This document shows, one piece after another, positions 50,971 to 64,000 of a DNA stretch of 64,000 nt. The DNA is from Clusia tigrina (Eukaryota > Arthropoda > Insecta > Diptera > Clusiidae), in assembly GCA_920105625.2 (NCBI GenBank), contig OV050032.1, positions 100,300,542 to 100,364,541 on the forward strand. The letters run 5' to 3'. The notes beneath the pieces are model-generated. The model was given only the letters and a program-made list of their open reading frames with translations, was not told where the DNA came from and ran no database searches. The translations under genes and the position numbers were made by a program. Position 1 is the first letter of the stretch. Every line of letters begins with the position of its first letter.

Positions 50971-52490
50971 CTTGTATCTTTTTACTGGAGCGTCATAAAA
51001 CCTTGAAATTTTGTAACAATAAAGTATTCGAGCATCTTGTCAATTTAAGCCATCGCTCAAAGCTATGCTACCCTAGAGTCCCAAATCAAACACTGATAAA
51101 ACTTCAAAAGCCCCTAACTTATTTACGGTACGTCCTACACCTATCAAAGTTTGCACCATACAAATGCTTGTAACTTTTTACTGGAGCGTCATAAACCTTG
51201 AAATTTTGTAACAATATAGTACTCGAGCTTCTTGTCAATTTAAGCTATCGCTCAAAGCTATGCTACCCTAGAGTGCCAAATCAAACACTGATAAAATTTC
51301 AAATGGCCCTAACTTCTATACGGTACGTCCTACACCTATCAAAGTTTGCAACATACAAATGCTTGTATCTTTTTACTGGAGCGTCATAAAACCTTGAAGT
51401 TTTGTAACAATAAAGTACTCGAGCCTCTTGTCAATTTAAGCCATCGCTCAAAGCTATGTTACCCTTGAGTCCCAAATCAAACACTGATAAAACTTCAAAC
51501 GCCCCTAACTTCTTTACGGTCCGTCCTGCACCTATCAAAGTTTGCAACATACAAATGCTTGTAACTTTTTACTGGAGCGTCATAAAACCTTGAAATTTTG
51601 TAACAATAAAGTACTCGAGCCTCTTGTCAATTTAAGCTATCGCTCAAAGCTATGCTACGCTTGAGTCCCAAATCAAACACTGATAAAACTTCAAACGCCC
51701 TTAACTTCTATACGGTACGTCCTACAACTATCAAAGTTTGCAACATACAAATGCTTGTAACTTTTTACTGGAGTGTCATAAAACCTTGAAATTTTGTAAC
51801 AATGAAGTACCCGAGCCTCTTGTCAATTTAAGTTATCGCTCAAAGCTATGCTACCCTTGAGTCCCAAATCAAACACTGATAAAACTTCAAACGCCCCTAA
51901 CTTCTATACGGTACGTCCTACACCTATCAAAGTTTGCAACATACAAATGCTTGTAACTTTTTACTGGAGCGTCATAAAACCTTGAAATTTTGTAACAATA
52001 AAGTACTCGAGCCTCTTGTCAATTTAAGCCATCGCTCAAAGCTATGCTACCCTAGAGTCCCAAATCAAACACTGATAAAACTTCAAATGCCCCTAACTTC
52101 TTTACGGTACGTCCTACACCTATCAAAGTTTGCAACATACAAATGTTTGTAACTTTTTACGGGAGCGTCATAAAACCTTGAAATTTTGTAACAATAAAGT
52201 ACTCGAGCCTCTTGTCAATTTAAGCCATCGCTCCAAGCTATGATACCGTAGAGTCCCAAAGCAAACACTGATAAAACTTCAAACGCCCCTAACTTCCTTA
52301 CGGTACGTCCTACACCTATCAAAGTTTGCAACATACAAATGCTTGTATCTTTTTACTGGAGCGTCATAAAACCTTGAAATTTTGTAACAATAAAGTATTC
52401 GAGCATCTTGTCAATTTAAGCCATCGCTCAAAGCTATGCTACCCTAGAGTCCCAAATCAAACACTGATAAAACTTCAAAAGCCCCTAACT
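49750..52490 (+). repeat. Tandem duplication of a 7-monomer unit (1371 bp)
   Basis: The stretch 49.75-51.12 kb is repeated at 51.12-52.49 kb, with 7 x 196 minus 1 explained by the single CATAAACC loss. The copies share GTATTCGAGCATCTTG and GCTATGATACCG marks near their ends. It overlaps the end of the preceding 11-monomer pair, so the two events are nested. The copies look nearly identical by eye. Confidence 0.9.
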
Positions 52491-55460
52491 TATTTACGGT
52501 ACGTCCTACACCTATCAAAGTTTGCAACATACAAATGCTTGTAACTTTTTACTGGAGTGTCATAAAACCTTGAAATTTTGTAACAATGAAGTACCCGAGC
52601 CTCTTGTCAATTTAAGTTATCGCTCAAAGCTATGCTACCCTTGAGTCCCAAATCAAACACTGATAAAGCTTCAAACGCCCCTAACTTCGTTACGGTATGT
52701 CCTACACCTATCAAAGTTTGCAGCATACAAATGCTTGTAACTTTTTACTGGAGCGTCATAAAACCTTGAAATTTTGTAACAATGAAGTACTCGAGCCTCT
52801 TGTCAATTTAAGTTATCGCTCAAAGCTATGCTACCCTTGAGTCCCAAATCAAACACTGATAAAACTTCAAATGACCCTCACTTCTATACGGTACGTCCTA
52901 CACCTATCAAAGTTTGCAACATACAAATGCTTGTAACTTTTTACTGGAGCGTCATAAAACCTTGAAATTTTGTAACAATAAAGTACGCGAGCCTCTTGTC
53001 AATTTAAGCCATCGCTCAAAGCTATGCTACCCTAGAGTCCCAAATCAAACACTGATAAAACTTCAAACGCCCCTAACTTCTTTACGGTACGTCCTACACC
53101 TATCAAAGTTTGCAACATTCAAATGCTGGTAACTTTTTACTGGAGCGTCATAAAGCCTTGAAATTCTGTAACAATAAAGTACTCGAGCCTCTTGTCAATT
53201 TAAGCCATCACTCAAAGCTATGCTACCCTAGAGTTCCAAATCAAACACTGATAAAACTTCAAACGCCCCTAACTTCTTTACGGTACGTCCTACACCTATC
53301 AAAGTTTGCAACATACAAATGCTTGTATCTTTTTACTGGAGCGTCATAAAACCTTGAAATTTTGTAACAATAAAGTACTCGAGCCTCTTGTCAATTTAAG
53401 CCATCGCTCAAAGCTATGCTACCCTAGAGTCCCAAATCAAACACTGATAAAACTTCAAACGCCCCTAACTTATTTACGGTACGTCCTACACCTATCAAAG
53501 TTTGCACCATACAAATGCTTGTAACTTTTTACCGGAGCGTCATAAAACCTTGAAATTTTGTAATAATAAAGTACTCGAGCCTCTTGTCAATTTAAGCCAT
53601 CGCTCAAAGCTATGCTACCCTAAAGTCCCAAATGAAACACTGATAAAACTTCAAACGCCCCTAACTTCTTTACGGTACGTCCTACACCTATCAAAGTTTG
53701 CAACATACAAATGCTTGTAACTTTTTACTGGAGCGTCATAAAACCTTGAAATTTTGTAACAATAAAGTACTCGAGCTTCTTGTCAATTTAAGCTATCGCT
53801 CAAAGCTATGCTACCCTAGAGTCCCAAATCAAACACTGATAAAACTTCAAATGGCCCTAACTTCTATACGGTACGTCCTACACCTATCAAAGTTTGCAAC
53901 ATACAAATGCTTGTATCATTTTACTGGAGCGTCATAAAACCTTGAAGTTTTGTAACAATAAAGTACTCGAGCCTCTAGTCAATTTAAGCCATCGCTCAAA
54001 GCTATGTTACCCTTGAGTCCCAAATCAAACACTGATAAAACTTCAAACGCCCCTAACTTCTTTACGGTACGTCCTGCACCTATCAAAGTTGGCAACATAC
54101 AAATGCTTGTAACTTTTTACTGGAGCGTCATAAAACCTTGAAATTTTGTAACAATAAAGTACTCGAGCCTCTTGTCAATTTAAGCTATCGCTCAAAGCTA
54201 TGCTACGCTTGAGTCCCAAATCAAACACTGATAAAACTTCAAACGTCCCTAACTTCTATACGGTACGTCCTACAACTATCAAAGTTTGCAACATAGAAAT
54301 GCTTGTAACTTTTTACTGGAGCGTCATAAAACCTTGAAATTTTGTAACAATAAAGTATTCGAGCATCTTGTCAATTTAAGCCATCGCTCAAAGCTATGCT
54401 ACCCTAGAGTCCCAAATCAAACACTGATAAAACTTCAAAAGCCCCTAACTTATTTACGGTACGTCCTACACCTATCAAAGTTTGCAACATACAAATGCTT
54501 GTAACTTTTTACTGGAGTGTCATAAAACCTTGAAATTTTGTAACAATGAAGTACCCGAGCCTCTTGTCAATTTAAGTTATCGCTCAAAGCTATGCTACCC
54601 TTGAGTCCCAAATCAAACACTGATAAAGCTTCAAACGCCCCTAACTTCGTTACGGTACGTCCTACACCTATCAAAGTTTGCAGCATACAAATGCTTGTAA
54701 CTTTTTACTGGAGCGTCATAAAACCTTGAAATTTTGTAACAATGAAGTACTCGAGCCTCTTGTCAATTTAAGTTATCGCTCAAAGCTATGCTACCCTTGA
54801 GTCCCAAATCAAACACTGATAAAACTTCAAATGACCCTCACTTCTATACGGTACGTCCTACACCTATCAAAGTTTGCAACATACAAATGCTTGTAACTTT
54901 TTACTGGAGCGTCATAAAACCTTGAAATTTTGTAACAATAAAGTACTCGAGCCTCTTGTCAATTTAAGCCATCGCTCAAAGCTATGCTACCCTAGAGTCC
55001 CAAATCAAACACTGATAAAACTTCAAACGCCCCTAACATATTTACGGTACGTCCTACACCTATCAAAGTTTGCAACATTCAAATGCTGGTAACTTTTTAC
55101 TGGAGCGTCATAAAACCTTGAAATTCTGTAACAATAAAGTACTCGAGCCTCTTGTCAATTTAAGCCATCACTCAAAGCTATGCTACCCTAGAGTTCCAAA
55201 TCAAACACTGATAAAACTTCAAACGCCCCTAACTTCTTTACGGTACGTCCTACACCTATCAAAGTTTGCAACATACAAATGCTTGTATCTTTTTACTGGA
55301 GCGTCATAAAACCTTGAAATTTTGTAACAATAAAGTACTCGAGCCTCTTGTCAATTTAAGCCATCGCTCAAAGCTATGCTACCCTAGAGTCCCAAATCAA
55401 ACACTGATAAAACTTCAAACGCCCCTAACTTATTTACGGTACGTCCTACACCTATCAAAG
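52370..55460 (+). repeat. 10-monomer unit with period 1960 bp
   Basis: About 52.37-53.50 kb matches 54.33-55.46 kb at exactly 10 x 196, with no net indel. The GTATTCGAGCATC monomer starts both copies. About 0.8 kb between them is a different set of subtypes (53.5-54.3 kb), including TTGTATCATTTTAC near 53910. No gene is seen. Confidence 0.87.
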
Positions 55461-58400
55461 TTTGCACCATACAAATGCTTGTAACTTTTTACTGGAGCGT
55501 CATAAACCTTGAAATTTTGTAACAATATAGTACTCGAGCTTCTTGTCAATTTAAGCTATCGCTCAAAGCTATGCTACCCTAGAGTGCCAAATCAAACACT
55601 GATAAAATTTCAAATGGCCCTAACTTCTATACGGTACGTCCTACACCTATCAAAGTTTGCAACATTCAAATGCATGTAACTTTTTACCGGAGCGTCATAA
55701 AACCTTGAAATTTTGTAATAATAAAGTACTCGAGCCTCTTGTCAATTTAAGCCATCGCTCAAAGCTATGCTACCCTAAAGTCCCAAATGAAACACTGATA
55801 AAACTTCAAACGCCCCTAACTTCTTTACGGTACGTCCTACACCTATCAAAGTTTGTAACATACAAATGCTTGTAACTTTTTACTGGAGCGTCATAAAACC
55901 TTGAAATTTTGTAACAATAAAGTACTCGAGCTTCTTGTAAATTTAAGCTATGGCTCAAAGCTATGCTACCCTAGAGTCCCAAATCAAACACTGATAAAAC
56001 TTCAAATGGCCCTAACTTCTATACGGTACGTCCTACACCTATCAAAGTTTGCAACATACAAATGCTTGTATCTTTTTACTGGAGCGTCATAAAACCTTGA
56101 AGTTTTGTAACAATAAAGTACTCGAGCCTCTTGTCAATTTAAGCCATCGCTCAAAGCTATGTTACCCTTGAGACCCAAATCAAACACTGATAAAACTTCA
56201 AACGCCCCTAACTTCTTTACGGTCCGTCCTGCACCTATCAAAGTTTGCAACATACAAATGCTTGTAACTTTTTACTGGAGCGTCATAAAACCTTGAAATT
56301 TTGTAACAATAAAGTACTCGAGCCTCTTGTCAATTTAAGCTATCGCTCAAAGCTATGCTACGCTTGAGTCCCAAATCAAACACTGATAAAACTTCAAACG
56401 CCCCTAACTTCTATACGGTACGTCCTACAACTATCAAAGTTTGCAATATACAAATGCTTGTAACTTTTTAATGGAGTGTCATAAAACCTTGAAATTTTGT
56501 AACAATGAAGTACCCGAGCCGAAATTTAAGTTATCGCTCAAAGCTATGCTACCCTTGAGTCCCAAATCAAACACTGATAAAACTTCAAACGCCCCTAACT
56601 TCTATACGGTACGTCCTACACCTATCAAAGTTTGCAACATACAAATGCTTGTAACTTTTTACTGGAGCGTCATAAAACCTTGAAATTTTGTAACAATAAA
56701 GTATTCGAGCCTCTTGTCAATTTAAGCCATCGCTCAAAGCTATGCTACCCTAGAGTCCCAAATCAAACACTGATAAAACTTCAAATGCCCCTAACTTCTT
56801 TACGGTACGTCCTACACCTATCAAAGTTTGCAACATACAAATGCTTGTAACTTTTTACGGGAGCGTCATAAAACCTTGAAATTTTGTAACAATAAAGTAC
56901 TCGAGCCTCTTGTCAATTTAAGCCATCGCTCCAAGCTATGCTACCGTAGAGTCCCAAAGCAAACACTGATAAAACTTCAAACGCCCCTAACTTCCTTACG
57001 GTACGTCCTACACCTATCAAAGTTTGCAACATACAAATGCTTGTAACTTTTTACTGGAGCGTCATAAAACCTTGAAATTTTGTAACAATATAGTACTCGA
57101 GCTTCTTTTCAATTTAAGCTATCGCTCAAAGCTATGCTACCCTAGAGTCCCAAATCAAACACTGATAAAATTTCAAATGGCCCTAACTTCTATACGGTAC
57201 GTCCTACACCTATCAAAGTTTGCAACATTCAAATGCATGTAACTTTTTACCGGAGCGTCATAAAACCTTGAAATTTTGTAATAATAAAGTACTCGAGCCT
57301 CTTGTCAATTTAAGCCATCGCTCAAAGCTATGCTACCCTAAAGTCCCAAATGAAACACTGATAAAACTTCAAACGCCCCTAACTTCTTTACGGTACGTCC
57401 TACACCTATCAAAGTTTGCAACATACAAATGCTTGTAACTTTTTACTGGAGCGTCATAAAACCTTGAAATTTTGTAACAATAAAGTACTCGAGCCTCTTG
57501 TCAATTTAAGCTATCGCTCAAAGCTATGCTACGCTTGAGTCCCAAATCAAACACTGATAAAACTTCAAACGTCCCTAACTTCTATACGGTACGTCCTACA
57601 ACTATCAAAGTTTGCAACATAGAAATGCTTGTAACTTTTTACTGGAGCGTCATAAAACCTTGAAATTTTGTAACAATAAAGTACTTGAGCATCTTGTCAA
57701 TTTAAGCCATCGCTCAAAGCTATGCTACCCTAGAGTCCCAAATCAAACACTGATAAAACTTCAAAAGCCCCTAACTTATTTACGGTACGTCCTACACCTA
57801 TCAAAGTTTGCAACATACAAATGCTTGTAACTTTTTACTGGAGTGTCATAAAACCTTGAAATTTTGTAACAATGAAGTACCCGAGCCTCTTGTCAATTTA
57901 AGTTATCGCTCAAAGCTATGCTACCCTTGAGTCCCAAATCAAACACTGATAAAGCTTCAAACGCCCCTAACTTCGTTACGGTACGTCCTACACCTATCAA
58001 AGTTTGCAGCATACAAATGCTTGTAACTTTTTACTGGAGCGTCATAAAACCTTGAAATTTTGTAACAATGAAGTACTCGAGCCTCTTGTCAATTTAAGTT
58101 ATCGCTCAAAGCTATGCTACCCTTGAGTCCCAAATCAAACACTGATAAAACTTCAAATGACCCTCACTTCTATACGGTACGTCCTACACCTATCAAAGTT
58201 TGCAACATACAAATGCTTGTAACTTTTTACTGGAGCGTCATAAAACCTTGAAATTTTGTAACAATAAAGTACTCGAGCCTCTTGTCAATTTAAGCCATCG
58301 CTCAAAGCTATGCTACCCTAGAGACCCAAATCAAACACTGATAAAACTTCAAACGCCCCTAACTTATTTACGGTACGTCCTACACCTATCAAAGTTTGCA

Positions 58401-60780
58401 ACATTCAAATGCTGGTAACTTTTTACTGGAGCGTCATAAAACCTTGAAATTCTGTAACAATAAAGTACTCGAGCCTCTTGTCAATTTAAGCCATCACTCA
58501 AAGCTATGCTACCCTAGAGTTCCAAATCAAACACTGATAAAACTTCAAACGCCCCTAACTTCTTTACGGTACGTCCTACACCTATCAAAGTTTGCAACAT
58601 ACAAATGCTTGTATCTTTTTACTGGAGCGTCATAAAACCTTGAAATTTTGTAACAATAAAGTACTCGAGCCTCTTGTCAATTTAAGCCATCGCTCAAAGC
58701 TATGCTACCCTAGAGTCCCAAATCAAACACTGATAAAACTTCAAACGCCCCTAACTTATTTACGGTACGTCCTACACCTATCAAAGTTTGCACCATACAA
58801 ATGCTTGTAACTTTTTACTGGAGCGTCATAAACCTTGAAATTTTGTAACAATATAGTACTCGAGCTTCTTGTCAATTTAAGCTATCGCTCAAAGCTATGC
58901 TACCCTAGAGTGCCAAATCAAACACTGATAAAATTTCAAATGGCCCTAACTTCTATACGGTACGTCCTACACCTATCAAAGTTTGCAACATTCAAATGCA
59001 TGTAACTTTTTACCGGAGCGTCATAAAACCTTGAAATTTTGTAATAATAAAGTACTCGAGCCTCTTGTCAATTTAAGCCATCGCTCAAAGCTATGCTACC
59101 CTAAAGTCCCAAATGAAACACTGATAAAACTTCAAACGCCCCTAACTTCTTTACGGTACGTCCTACACCTATCAAAGTTTGTAACATACAAATGCTTGTA
59201 ACTTTTTACTGGAGCGTCATAAAACCTTGAAATTTTGTAACAATAAAGTACTCGAGCTTCTTGTAAATTTAAGCTATGGCTCAAAGCTATGCTACCCTAG
59301 AGTCCCAAATCAAACACTGATAAAACTTCAAATGGCCCTAACTTCTATACGGTACGTCCTACACCTATCAAAGTTTGCAACATACAAATGCTTGTATCTT
59401 TTTACTGGAGCGTCATAAAACCTTGAAGTTTTGTAACAATAAAGTACTCGAGCCTCTTGTCAATTTAAGCCATCGCTCAAAGCTATGTTACCCTTGAGAC
59501 CCAAATCAAACACTGATAAAACTTCAAACGCCCCTAACTTCTTTACGGTCCGTCCTGCACCTATCAAAGTTTGCAACATACAAATGCTTGTAACTTTTTA
59601 CTGGAGCGTCATAAAACCTTGAAATTTTGTAACAATAAAGTACTCGAGCCTCTTGTCAATTTAAGCTATCGCTCAAAGCTATGCTACGCTTGAGTCCCAA
59701 ATCAAACACTGATAAAACTTCAAACGCCCCTAACTTCTATACGGTACGTCCTACAACTATCAAAGTTTGCAATATACAAATGCTTGTAACTTTTTAATGG
59801 AGTGTCATAAAACCTTGAAATTTTGTAACAATGAAGTACCCGAGCCTCTTGTCAATTTAAGTTATCGCTCAAAGCTATGCTACCCTTGAGTCCCAAATCA
59901 AACACTGATAAAACTTCAAACGCCCCTAACTTCTATACGGTACGTCCTACACCTATCAAAGTTTGCAACATACAAATGCTTGTAACTTTTTACTGGAGCG
60001 TCATAAAACCTTGAAATTTTGTAACAATAAAGTATTCGAGCCTCTTGTCAATTTAAGCCATCGCTCAAAGCTATGCTACCCTAGAGTCCCAAATCAAACA
60101 CTGATAAAACTTCAAATGCCCCTAACTTCTTTACGGTACGTCCTACACCTATCAAAGTTTGCAACATACAAATGCTTGTAACTTTTTACGGGAGCGTCAT
60201 AAAACCTTGAAATTTTGTAACAATAAAGTACTCGAGCCTCTTGTCAATTTAAGCCATCGCTCCAAGCTATGCTACCGTAGAGTCCCAAAGCAAACACTGA
60301 TAAAACTTCAAACGCCCCTAACTTCCTTACGGTACGTCCTACACCTATCAAAGTTTGCAACATACAAATGCTTGTAACTTTTTACTGGAGCGTCATAAAA
60401 CCTTGAAATTTTGTAACAATATAGTACTCGAGCTTCTTTTCAATTTAAGCTATCGCTCAAAGCTATGCTACCCTAGAGTCCCAAATCAAACACTGATAAA
60501 ATTTCAAATGGCCCTAACTTCTATACGGTACGTCCTACACCTATCAAAGTTTGCAACATTCAAATGCATGTAACTTTTTACCGGAGCGTCATAAAACCTT
60601 GAAATTTTGTAATAATAAAGTACTCGAGCCTCTTGTCAATTTAAGCCATCGCTCAAAGCTATGCTACCCTAAAGTCCCAAATGAAACACTGATAAAACTT
60701 CAAACGCCCCTAACTTCTTTACGGTACGTCCTACACCTATCAAAGTTTGCAACATACAAATGCTTGTAACTTTTTACTGG
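54120..60780 (+). repeat. Tandem duplication of a 17-monomer unit (3326/3331 bp)
   Basis: Units about 54.12-57.45 and 57.45-60.78 kb match along their length. The displacement is 3326 bp up to 56520 and 3331 bp after it, because unit 1 carries a net 5-base loss there. The remaining 3331 is 17 x 196 minus one CATAAACC loss. Rare shared marks include AACGTCCCTAAC, TTGTAAATTTAAGCTATGG and TTGAGACCCAAATC. No gene is seen. Confidence 0.9.
56519..56523 (+). other. Complex indel (net 5 bases lost) in one monomer
   Basis: GAGCCGAAATTTAAG stands where GAGCCTCTTGTCAATTTAAG is usual: seven bases are replaced by two. The partner monomer in the second 17-monomer unit (near 59845) is normal, so the change arose after that duplication or was lost from the partner. 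Confidence 0.85.
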
Positions 60781-63700
60781 AGCGTCATAAAACCTTGAAA
60801 TTTTGTAACAATAAAGTACTCGAGCTTCTTGTCAATTTAAGCTATCGCTCAAAGCTATGCTACCCTAGAGTCCCAAATCAAACACTGATAAAACTTCAAA
60901 CGCCCCTAACTTCTTTACGGTACGTCCTACACCTATCAAAGTTTGCAACATTCAAATGCTGGTAACTTTTTACTGGAGCGTCATAAAACCTTGAAATTCT
61001 GTAACAATAAAGTACTCGAGCCTCTTGTCAATTTAAGCCATCACTCAAAGCTATGCTACCCTAGAGTTCCAAATCAAACACTGATAAAACTTCAAACGCC
61101 CCTAACTTATTTACGGTACGTCCTACACCTATCAAAGTTTGCAACATACAAATGCTTGTATCTTTTTACTGGAGCGTCATAAAACCTTGAAATTTTGTAA
61201 CAATAAAGTACTCGAGCCTCTTGTCAATTTAAGCCATCGCTCAAAGCTATGCTACCCTAGAGTCCCAAATCAAACACTGATAAAACTTCAAACGCCCCTA
61301 ACTTATTTACGGTACGTCCTACACCTATCAAAGTTTGCACCATACAAATTCTTGTAACTTTTTACTGGAGCGTCATAAATCTTGAAATTTTGTAACAATA
61401 TAGTACTCGAGCTTCTTGTCAATTTAAGCTATCGCTCAAAGCTATGCTACCCTAGAGTGCCAAATCAAACACTGATAAAATTTCAAATGGCCCTAACTTC
61501 TATACGGTACGTCCTACACCTATCAAAGTTTGCAACATTCAAATGCATGTAACTTTTTACCGGAGCGTCATAAAACCTTGAAATTTTGTAATAATAAAGT
61601 ACTCGAGCCTCTTGTCAATTTAAGCCATCGCTCAAAGCTATGTTACCCTTGAGACCCAAATCAAACACTGATAAAACTTCAAACGCCCCTAACTTCTTTA
61701 CGGTCCGTCCTGCACCTATCAAAGTTTGCAACATACAAATGCTTGTAACTTTTTACTGGAGCGTCATAAAACCTTGAAATTTTGTAACAATAAAGTACTC
61801 GAGCCTCTTGTCAATTTAAGCTATCGCTCAAAGCTATGCTACGCTTGAGTCCCAAATCAAACACTGATAAAACTTCAAACGCCCCTAACTTCTATACGGT
61901 ACGTCCTACAACTATCAAAGTTTGCAATATACAAATGCTTGTAACTTTTTACTGGAGTGTCATAAAACCTTGAAATTTTGTAACAATGAAGTACCCGAGC
62001 CTCTTGTCAATTTAAGTTATCGCTCAAAGCTATGCTACCCTTGAGTCCCAAATCAAACACTGATAAAACTTCAAACGCCCCTAACTTCTATACGGTACGT
62101 CCTACACCTATCAAAGTTTGCAACATACAAATGCTTGTAACTTTTTACTGGAGCGTCATAAAACCTTGAAATTTTGTAACAATAAAGTATTCGAGCCTCT
62201 TGTCAATTTAAGCCATCGCTCAAAGCTATGCTACCCTAGAGTCCCAAATCAAACACTGATAAAACTTCAAATGCCCCTAACTTCTTTACGGTACGTCCTA
62301 CACCTATCAAAGTTTGCAACATACAAATGCTTGTAACTTTTTACGGGAGCGTCATAAAACCTTGAAATTTTGTAACAATAAAGTACTCGAGCCTCTTGTC
62401 AATTTAAGCCATCGCTCCAAGCTATGCTACCGTAGAGTCCCAAAGCAAACACTGATAAAACTTCAAATGCCCCTAACTTCTTTACGGTACGTCCTACACC
62501 TATCAAAGTTTGCAACATACAAATGCTTGTAACTTTTTACTGGAGCGTCATAAAACCTTGAAATTTTGTAACAATATAGTACTCGAGCTTCTTTTCAATT
62601 TAAGCTATCGCTCAAAGCTATGCTACCCTAGAGTCCCAAATCAAACACTGATAAAATTTCAAATGGCCCTAACTTCTATACGGTACGTCCTACACCTATC
62701 AAAGTTTGCAACATTCAAATGCATGTAACTTTTTACCGGAGCGTCATAAAACCTTGAAATTTTGTAATAATAAAGTACTCGAGCCTCTTGTCAATTTAAG
62801 CCATCGCTCAAAGCTATGCTACCCTAAAGTCCCAAATGAAACACTGATAAAACTTCAAACGCCCCTAACTTCTTTACGGTACGTCCTACACCTATCAAAG
62901 TTTGCAACATACAAATGCTTGTAACTTTTTACTGGAGCGTCATAAAACCTTGAAATTTTGTAACAATAAAGTACTCGAGCTTCTTGTCAATTTAAGCTAT
63001 CGCTCAAAGCTATGCTACCCTAGAGTCCCAAATCAAACACTGATAAAACTTCAAACGCCCCTAACTTCTTTACGGTACGTCCTACACCTATCAAAGTTTG
63101 CAACATTCAAATGCTGGTAACTTTTTACTGGAGCGTCATAAAACCTTGAAATTCTGTAACAATAAAGTACTCGAGCCTCTTGTCAATTTAAGCCATCACT
63201 CAAAGCTATGCTACCCTAGAGTTCCAAATCAAACACTGATAAAACTTCAAACGCCCCTAACTTCTTTACGGTACGTCCTACACCTATCAAAGTTTGCAAC
63301 ATACAAATGCTTGTATCTTTTTACTGGAGCGTCATAAAACCTTGAAATTTTGTAACAATAAAGTACTCGAGCCTCTTGTCAATTTAAGCCATCGCTCAAA
63401 GCTATGCTACCCTAGAGTCCCAAATCAAACACTGATAAAACTTCAAACGCCCCTAACTTATTTACGGTACGTCCTACACCTATCAAAGTTTGCACCATAC
63501 AAATGCTTGTAACTTTTTACTGGAGCGTCATAAACCTTGAAATTTTGTAACAATATAGTACTCGAGCTTCTTGTCAATTTAAGCTATCGCTCAAAGCTAT
63601 GCTACCCTAGAGTGCCAAATCAAACACTGATAAAATTTCAAATGGCCCTAACTTCTATACGGTACGTCCTACACCTATCAAAGTTTGCAACATTCAAATG

Positions 63701-63790
63701 CATGTAACTTTTTACCGGAGCGTCATAAAACCTTGAAATTTTGTAATAATAAAGTACTCGAGCCTCTTGTCAATTTAAGCCATCGCTCAA
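59480..63790 (+). repeat. Tandem duplication of an 11-monomer unit (2155 bp), right end
   Basis: Units about 59.48-61.64 and 61.64-63.79 kb match, sharing TTGAGACCC, GGTCCGTCCTGC and the AATTTAAGCTATCG/ACAATATAG monomers. The length is 11 x 196 minus one. The unit is built from the end of one 17-monomer copy joined back to its start region, so this event is later than the 17-monomer duplication. No gene is seen. Confidence 0.9.
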
Positions 63791-64000
63791 AGCTATGCTA
63801 CCCTAAAGTCCCAAATGAAACACTGATAAAACTTCAAACGCCCCTAACTTCTTTACGGTACGTCCTACACCTATCAAAGTTTGTAACATACAAATGCTTG
63901 TAACTTTTTACTGGAGCGTCATAAAACCTTGAAATTTTGTAACAATAAAGTACTCGAGCTTCTTGTAAATTTAAGCTATGGCTCAAAGCTATGCTACCCT
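63791..64000 (+). repeat. Satellite continuing past the window end
   Basis: The last bases are one monomer and a partial one (TTGTAAATTTAAGCTATGG form), cut by the window edge. The array therefore continues to the right, as it evidently does to the left. Confidence 0.95.

Noticed and set aside
1..64000. Inverted satellite blocks or a second satellite family
   Set aside because: Every monomer read runs in the same direction, and no unrelated repeat was seen apart from the transposon.

Overview
The window is almost entirely one tandem satellite DNA. A monomer of 196 bp, always in the same orientation, is repeated about 320 times head to tail from base 1 to base 64000. A single transposon at 4259-5021 is the only interruption. 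I see no host protein-coding gene, rRNA, tRNA or CRISPR. The many 60-80 residue open frames on the plus strand are by-products of the repeat: 196 is not a multiple of 3, so each frame runs out of phase in the next copy. The one real coding sequence is a broken transposase inside the transposon.

Organism: a long, AT-rich, megasatellite-scale array invaded by a Tc1-like DNA transposon (TA target, long inverted repeats with inner direct repeats, paired-type helix-turn-helix transposase) points to an animal, plausibly an arthropod. The sequence cannot name the species. A pericentromeric or other heterochromatic block is the natural setting, but this is inference.

Layout: (1) 1-4258, satellite left of the transposon. 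(2) 4259-5021, a 763 bp internally deleted Tc1-like element with 106 bp terminal inverted repeats. (3) 5022-12774, largely a second copy of the first 5.5 kb without the transposon. (4) 12775-17476, a clean tandem pair of a 12-monomer unit (2351 bp). (5) 17785-24265, three copies of an 11-monomer unit (2154 bp). (6) 24266-25321, a displaced copy of about 12.33-13.39 kb. (7) 25322-30940, more diverged monomers with little higher-order order. (8) 30941-64000, a second set of monomer subtypes arranged as successive tandem duplications of 14, 11, 7, 10, 17 and 11 monomers. The two halves use different diagnostic variants and meet at the diverged zone.

The repeat unit lengths can be accounted for exactly by the small indels visible inside them. 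For example, the 5811 bp displacement of the first block equals 26 monomers, minus 50 bases of identified deletions, plus 765 bases of transposon and target duplication. This supports a history of unequal exchange with changing unit size, patched by conversion-like exchanges. A further pattern is that all six CpG sites of the monomer occur in TpG or CpA forms somewhere in the array. I found no new gene system; the points of interest are array evolution, the transposon remnant and the CpG decay.
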